Assembly: GCA_029855925.1 (NCBI GenBank)
Contig: JAGSHP010000227.1
Span: forward strand, 1 to 10,495
Origin: Candidatus Thorarchaeota archaeon
Lineage (GTDB): Archaea; Asgardarchaeota; Thorarchaeia; Thorarchaeales; Thorarchaeaceae
Direction of reading: 5' to 3'
DNA: 10,495 nucleotides
Positions 7,142-10,495 of the stretch are shown in pieces. A program made the position numbers and the translations under genes. Every line of letters begins with the position of its first letter. Position 1 is the stretch's first letter. A model generated the notes under the pieces. It was not told the DNA's origin and did no database searches. It saw nothing but the letters and a program-made list of their open reading frames with translations.

Positions 7142-7176
7142 AAAAAAATAACAGGAGAGAGCCTTGAAGGCCCTCT
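7142..7176 (-). terminator. Hairpin plus T-run terminator after dppB
   Basis: Reading the minus strand just after the dppB stop, an 8-bp stem (7169-7176 with 7156-7163, one G-U pair) closes a five-base loop and is followed within a few bases by seven T residues (7142-7148). The geometry is that of an intrinsic terminator; in archaea the T-run alone is often enough. It separates dppB transcription from mscL, arguing that the two are not one operon. Confidence 0.7.
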
Positions 7177-7185
7177 TGATCTAGA

Positions 7186-8235
7186 TCATCCGTACTTGAT
7201 ACGTGGGTCAAGCACTCCGTAGAGGAGGTCAGCCACGAAGTTCGCGAGGACTGCCGTTATAGCCACAATCATGAAGATAGCCTGAACAACGGGATAGTCT
7301 AGGATGAATAGGCTGTCGAAAATGTACCGCCCTAATCCGTGCCAGTTGAACACAGTTTCTGTCAGTGTTGCTCCGTTAATCAGGAATCCGAATTGCATTG
7401 CAATGATCGTGACCATTGGCAATAACGCGTTCTTCAGACCGTGCTTGTACAAGACCTGATTCTCATCCAGACCCTTGGCGCGAGCGGTGAGGATATAGTC
7501 CTCTGTCATGACATCAATCAGATTGTTTCTCATGTAGAGGAAGTATCCACCGTAGCCACCAACACCGAGGGCAACCATCGGTAAGATGAGGTGATGGACT
7601 ATGTTTAGTGCCAGAGTCACCCCGCCAAACGGGTCGTTCTTAGCCGCGACCCAGACCTGGTAGTCAACGGTTCCTCCTAATGGGAACCCAATTAGACCAT
7701 TGGTCCAGTTTGGCAGATAGAATGAGAAGACCATCAGCAGGAGCAAGCCAAGCCAAAAGATGGGCAGAGCATAGATGAACAGTGCAACTGTTACTGCGCT
7801 GACATCCTTTGTTGAGCCGGGCTCAGCAGCGACCTTCACGCCAGTCCAGATACCAAGGATGATCGAGACAATGGAGGATGTGCCCATCAGAAGAAGGGTG
7901 TTTGGTAGTCGCTCCATGATCTCATCAATCACTGGCTTCTGGCTGACAAACGACCTGCCAAAGTCACCGGTGAACATGTTGACGATGTAACGCCAGAACA
8001 TGTAGATCCAGTCAAAAATGTCAGGGTCTGGAACAAGGCCGAAGCGGAAGTATAGCTCCTGAAGAGCCTCCTGTGTAAGATTACGTCGGAGCTCTTCGCT
8101 GATCATCAGGTCTACAGGACTCACGCCCAACACGAATGTTGGAAGACGGAAGAGAAAGAAGTTGAAACAGACTACAGCAACTATGAGTAGAAACATGTAG
8201 ATACTGCGTCTGATGACATATTCTCGGAGTCCCAA
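7186..8235 (-). CDS. dppB: OppB/DppB-type peptide ABC transporter permease
   Basis: Membrane permease subunit of a peptide-family ABC importer, normally paired with a DppC-type permease, two ATPases and a binding lipoprotein. Seen (349 residues): an N-terminal YVIRRSIYMFLLIVAVV helix (6-30), an external loop with GDFGRSFVSQKPV typical of the family, the core helices from LPNTLLLMGTSSIVSIILG onward, the EAA loop LTARAKGLDENQVLYKHGLKNALLP, and the family ending LLYGVLDPRIKYG. Length is normal, unlike its presumed partner at 1-1445. TTG at 8235 is preferred because AAGGTGAT lies just upstream and the protein then starts next to the first helix; GTG at 8259 would add eight residues and has a poorer site. 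A terminator follows directly. Its presumed DppC partner is more than 5 kb away on the same strand. Confidence 0.9.
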   Translation of the reverse strand: MGLREYVIRRSIYMFLLIVAVVCFNFFLFRLPTFVLGVSPVDLMISEELRRNLTQEALQELYFRFGLVPDPDIFDWIYMFWRYIVNMFTGDFGRSFVSQKPVIDEIMERLPNTLLLMGTSSIVSIILGIWTGVKVAAEPGSTKDVSAVTVALFIYALPIFWLGLLLLMVFSFYLPNWTNGLIGFPLGGTVDYQVWVAAKNDPFGGVTLALNIVHHLILPMVALGVGGYGGYFLYMRNNLIDVMTEDYILTARAKGLDENQVLYKHGLKNALLPMVTIIAMQFGFLINGATLTETVFNWHGLGRYIFDSLFILDYPVVQAIFMIVAITAVLANFVADLLYGVLDPRIKYG

Positions 8236-8254
8236 AGAATCACCTTCGAAGGTT

Positions 8255-8329
8255 GTCACTTACGGTACATAGCGTCACTAAGTACCGCGTCACAGTATAG
8301 GAAGGGGTCGACGTCCCTAATAAGCATAG
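8255..8329 (-). promoter_or_regulatory. dppB promoter/leader with TATA-like box and short repeats
   Basis: Upstream of dppB on the minus strand, GCTTATTAG (about 8317-8325) resembles a TATA box with a predicted start near 8295; CCTATACTG (8293-8301) is an alternative. Downstream lie three GTCAC copies (plus strand 8255-8259, 8274-8278, 8289-8293; the last two within GCGTCAC) interleaved with an inverted pair CGGTAC (8263-8268) / GTACCG (8282-8287). This could be an operator or a small leader structure. Function is inference. Confidence 0.35.
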
Positions 8330-8374
8330 CGCTCCAAGTAAAAACGGGATATGGAGAGGAGTATTTATCAAAAT

Positions 8375-9229
8375 CTATTTTGACCGCAGTTCTCTCAGTC
8401 TACGGACAAGCTCATCCTGTCTATCTTGCAAGTAACGGAGGGGAATCACGAAGCCAGGCGGCGTGTCGTATCCCTTCATATCGTCCAGAATAATGCGAAG
8501 GTCGATGTCTTCTTCTAGTATGTCCTCTGGGCTGGGGGGTTGAAATCTAAAAAGATAGAGCCCTGCACCGATCGATTTCTCTTCAATCTTGGTATATCTC
8601 GAATGGTACTTGAAGTGAATCAGGTTTCTCCTGACCTCAAGATCCTGAATGCGATCGAGATATACATAGTCAAGAGAGGATACCCAGGGTTCAATCTCCC
8701 AGTCATCATATATGATTCTGAAACTGCGACCCATGAATCCACTGAAGAAACCCACACAGATGATTCGCTGGTTTGTGAGAAACAGAGCGCCCTTTCTGGC
8801 GGACGTCATCTTGATGCCCAATCGTCCACGATCATAGTAGAGAGGGGTCTCATCCTTCTTGAATACCCCGGCCTCGGAGAGAATAGAGGCAACCACTTCG
8901 AATGGATGGGGGCGATCCGTTCTCGGATGCCAATAGTCCACAGTCAGAGAAGTCGCCATATTGAATTCGTCTCTTGACGCACCACCATTCGCAATGATTG
9001 CGGCCAAGTCAAGAACGATTCGACCATTGTCGTTGTTGAGAATTGAGATGGCACGCTCCCGCAGAATACGGTCCTGCTCAGGAGTGAGCGGTCGATCCTG
9101 AAGTGCGCTCTCCTCACGAAGCTTGCCAATGGCAATTCGAAGCTCAACGTAATCTAGTACATCTGGAGAGGTATACTCGATCGCATCGAGGGTCTTGGTC
9201 ACACGCTCAAAGAAGTCCGTTGCGCTCAC
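8375..9229 (-). CDS. Unassigned protein with possible PH/GRAM-like domain
   Basis: I do not recognise this protein by function. Seen (284 residues): a helical, charged N-terminal half (about 1-80), a middle segment with DYWHPRTDRPHPFEVVASIL (98-117), then a strand-rich block (about 138-235) opening GALFLTNQRIICVGFFSGFMG, which resembles the first strands of bacterial PH-like or GRAM-like domains (gxLyLTnkRii), and a charged C-terminal helix (265-284). No signal peptide or membrane helix is apparent, so a cytoplasmic protein, perhaps membrane-associated, is likely. The start is GTG at 9229, with AGGTGA eight bases upstream; GTG at 9238 overlaps that site. It is divergent from the E2 gene and 139 nt upstream of dppB; no link to either is evident. 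The domain resemblance is weak and should be treated as a hint. Confidence 0.75.
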   Translation of the reverse strand: MSATDFFERVTKTLDAIEYTSPDVLDYVELRIAIGKLREESALQDRPLTPEQDRILRERAISILNNDNGRIVLDLAAIIANGGASRDEFNMATSLTVDYWHPRTDRPHPFEVVASILSEAGVFKKDETPLYYDRGRLGIKMTSARKGALFLTNQRIICVGFFSGFMGRSFRIIYDDWEIEPWVSSLDYVYLDRIQDLEVRRNLIHFKYHSRYTKIEEKSIGAGLYLFRFQPPSPEDILEEDIDLRIILDDMKGYDTPPGFVIPLRYLQDRQDELVRRLRELRSK

Positions 9230-9568
9230 GTTTTTCACCTGTAGTTGAGCTGGGGTGATTGCACAAAACCCAAACTGATGTAGAGGTCGACTGATTGGGC
9301 CTTGTCGTCATCGGTCGGGTACGGAACTGATATCATATCATTTGAACTGAGCCCTTAGTGCAATTCATGCAGGCTGAGCAGCCAATCACTCTCAGAAGAG
9401 CAACGGCGGTGCCCGGATTAGTAATACTGGCAAATCTGGGCATTACGGGAGGTATTCAGGCGCTGTGAGAACAATGCGGGCCCCCATACGGTATCATTAA
9501 AAAGCCAAATCCGGCAAACAACTTCGTTAGCGCCTTTGAAGGAAAGCAATGGTTCCGGGGTCGACAGT
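9230..9568. promoter_or_regulatory. Divergent intergenic region upstream of the E2 gene
   Basis: About 340 bases with no confident gene. A TATA-like CATTAAAAAG (9494-9503) on the plus strand is placed for an E2 transcript with a leader of about 50 nt. GATATCATATCAT (9331-9343) is an A/T-rich short repeat that could serve the minus-strand gene. A stem-loop is at 9411-9441. A 33-codon frame, 9367-9468 plus (MQAEQPITLRRATAVPG...), has no ribosome site and is probably not a gene. No tRNA or other RNA gene was recognised. Confidence 0.4.
9411..9441. other. Nine-base-pair stem-loop upstream of E2 gene
   Basis: GCCCGGATT (9411-9419) pairs fully with AATCTGGGC (9433-9441), with one G-U pair, around a 13-nt loop that itself contains AGT-AAT-ACT. 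It is not followed by a T-run on either strand, so it does not look like a terminator. It lies upstream of the putative E2 TATA box, so it is more likely a DNA-level site or part of an unrecognised transcript than an E2 leader structure. Confidence 0.4.
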
Positions 9569-10495
9569 ATGGTCACAACGATGATTATGCAGCGAATGAG
9601 CGTTGCCATGGAATATGGAATAATCCTCAAGTGGTTGAAGAAGGAAGGGGACAAGGTCAAGGCAGGAGACCCCGTTGTGGAGATCTTCGGAGAGAAGAAT
9701 GAGTTTGAATTGGAGGCTCCGAGTGATGGAGTCTTGCTCAAGATTCTTGCAGACGTGAATGATGAAATACCGATAAGTGAACCGATTGCAATAATTGGGG
9801 AGCCAGGAGAAGAAATCCCTGACGTTAGACCGAAGAAGCTAAACGCCCCGAGCGCTCCCGCAGCATCAACAACGACAGCCGCTGCCACAACAGCGAAAGA
9901 AACTACGGAGTCTGCCTCTGTCAAGGCTGAGCCGGCAGTATCACAGACACCGACAATGGGGAGAGTGAAGGCATCGCCCCGTGCAAAGAAGAGGGCGAAA
10001 GAACTTGGTGTGGATCTTCGATATGTGAGAGGAACGGGCCAAGGGGGGCGCATCGTCGAGAAAGATGTCATTGCGGCAGCAAGCTCAGCAACGCCACAGG
10101 TTCCTGCATCGGGCTCTGGAACCGTCGATGAGAGAACAATCGCAGCCGTCGAGCCGCTCACGCCACTTCGAAAGATGATTGCTCGAAGGATGACTCAGAG
10201 CGCACAGAATCCGCACATCACTATGATCACTGAGATTGATATGACAGAAGTTGTTGCACTGCGAAACGAGATTAATGAACGGACCATGAAGGAGCTCGGG
10301 ATTCGGGTCTCGTTCAATGACATAATAGTGAAGGCAGTAGCCGATGTGTTGGAGCGATTCCCCAGATTCAACGCCACCCTAGTTGGCGATGAACTGAGAA
10401 TGTTCAAGGACATCAATATCGGAGTTGCAGTTGCCACTGATAACGGGCTCATAGTGCCGGTGGTCAGAGCGGCAAACAAGAAGTCGATTACTCAG
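9569..10495 (+). CDS. 2-oxoacid dehydrogenase E2 (dihydrolipoamide acyltransferase), 3' end cut by window edge
   Basis: Core acyltransferase of a pyruvate, branched-chain or related 2-oxoacid dehydrogenase complex; its lipoyl arm carries acyl groups from E1 to CoA and is reoxidised by E3. Seen (309 codons, open at the edge): lipoyl domain at 1-78 (KWLKKEGDKVKAGDPVVEI) with the predicted lipoylated K43 in GEKNEF; an Ala/Thr/Pro-rich linker (79-131); a peripheral-subunit (E3) binding domain at 133-171 (ASPRAKKRAKELGVD ... GGRIVEKDVIAA); a second linker; and the start of the catalytic domain from about 192 (PLTPLRKMIARRM). The catalytic His-Asp region lies beyond the window. The ATG start gives the usual lipoyl-domain N-terminus; GGGG is eight bases upstream. 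It is a natural client of the lipoylation genes at 1692-6506. The substrate class cannot be told from this fragment. Confidence 0.92.
   Translation, partial: MVTTMIMQRMSVAMEYGIILKWLKKEGDKVKAGDPVVEIFGEKNEFELEAPSDGVLLKILADVNDEIPISEPIAIIGEPGEEIPDVRPKKLNAPSAPAASTTTAAATTAKETTESASVKAEPAVSQTPTMGRVKASPRAKKRAKELGVDLRYVRGTGQGGRIVEKDVIAAASSATPQVPASGSGTVDERTIAAVEPLTPLRKMIARRMTQSAQNPHITMITEIDMTEVVALRNEINERTMKELGIRVSFNDIIVKAVADVLERFPRFNATLVGDELRMFKDINIGVAVATDNGLIVPVVRAANKKSITQ

Noticed and set aside
9418..10161. Long minus-strand open frame (247 codons) opposite the E2 gene
   Set aside because: It lies antisense to a clear lipoyl/E3-binding/acyltransferase protein; its Ser/Ala/Thr-rich translation is what the complement of E2 codons and linker gives, and no ribosome site was seen.
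1..10495. CRISPR arrays, insertion sequences, attachment sites
   Set aside because: No regularly spaced repeats, transposase or integrase genes, or flanking duplications were seen.

Overview
This window is archaeal chromosomal DNA. The evidence is a two-protein LipS1/LipS2-type lipoyl synthase, A/T-rich TATA-like elements upstream of genes, GGTGA-type Shine-Dalgarno sequences paired with many TTG and GTG starts, and the family flavour of the proteins. An Asgard-like lineage (for example Thorarchaeota-like) is a guess from overall protein style; no rRNA or marker gene is present to settle it.

Layout. (1) 1-1445, minus strand: an OppC/DppC-type peptide ABC transporter permease, cut by the left edge, with a very large extracytoplasmic insert after its first membrane helix. 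(2) 1446-1691: divergent promoter region with small inverted repeats. (3) 1692-6506, plus strand: a tight four-gene cassette for protein lipoylation. It encodes two radical SAM proteins (LipS1, LipS2), a lipoate/octanoate-protein ligase (LplA plus LplB-like domains) fused to a cysteine-rich DUF116 domain, and a short flavoprotein of the geranylgeranyl-reductase superfamily (LipT-like). Two of the three junctions are 8-nt overlaps at a TTG start. (4) 6585-6950, minus: an unusual MscL-type mechanosensitive channel. (5) 7142-7176: a convincing hairpin plus T-run terminator for the next gene. (6) 7186-8235, minus: an OppB/DppB-type permease. (7) 8375-9229, minus: an unassigned protein with a possible PH/GRAM-like core. 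(8) 9230-9568: divergent intergenic region. (9) 9569 to the right edge, plus: the E2 acyltransferase of a 2-oxoacid dehydrogenase complex, with a lipoyl domain, an E3-binding domain and the start of the catalytic domain.

How it fits together: the ligase would attach octanoate (or lipoate) to the lipoyl-domain lysine of E2-type proteins, LipS1 and LipS2 would insert the two sulfurs, and the flavoprotein could supply electrons. A probable client, the E2, lies about 3 kb downstream. The two permeases probably belong to one peptide transporter but are separated by the lipoylation cassette and mscL.

The most noteworthy points are the LplA-LplB-DUF116 fusion inside the lipoylation cassette, the giant external insert in the DppC-type permease, and the MscL homologue whose cytoplasmic helix seems to have moved from the C-terminus to the N-terminus.
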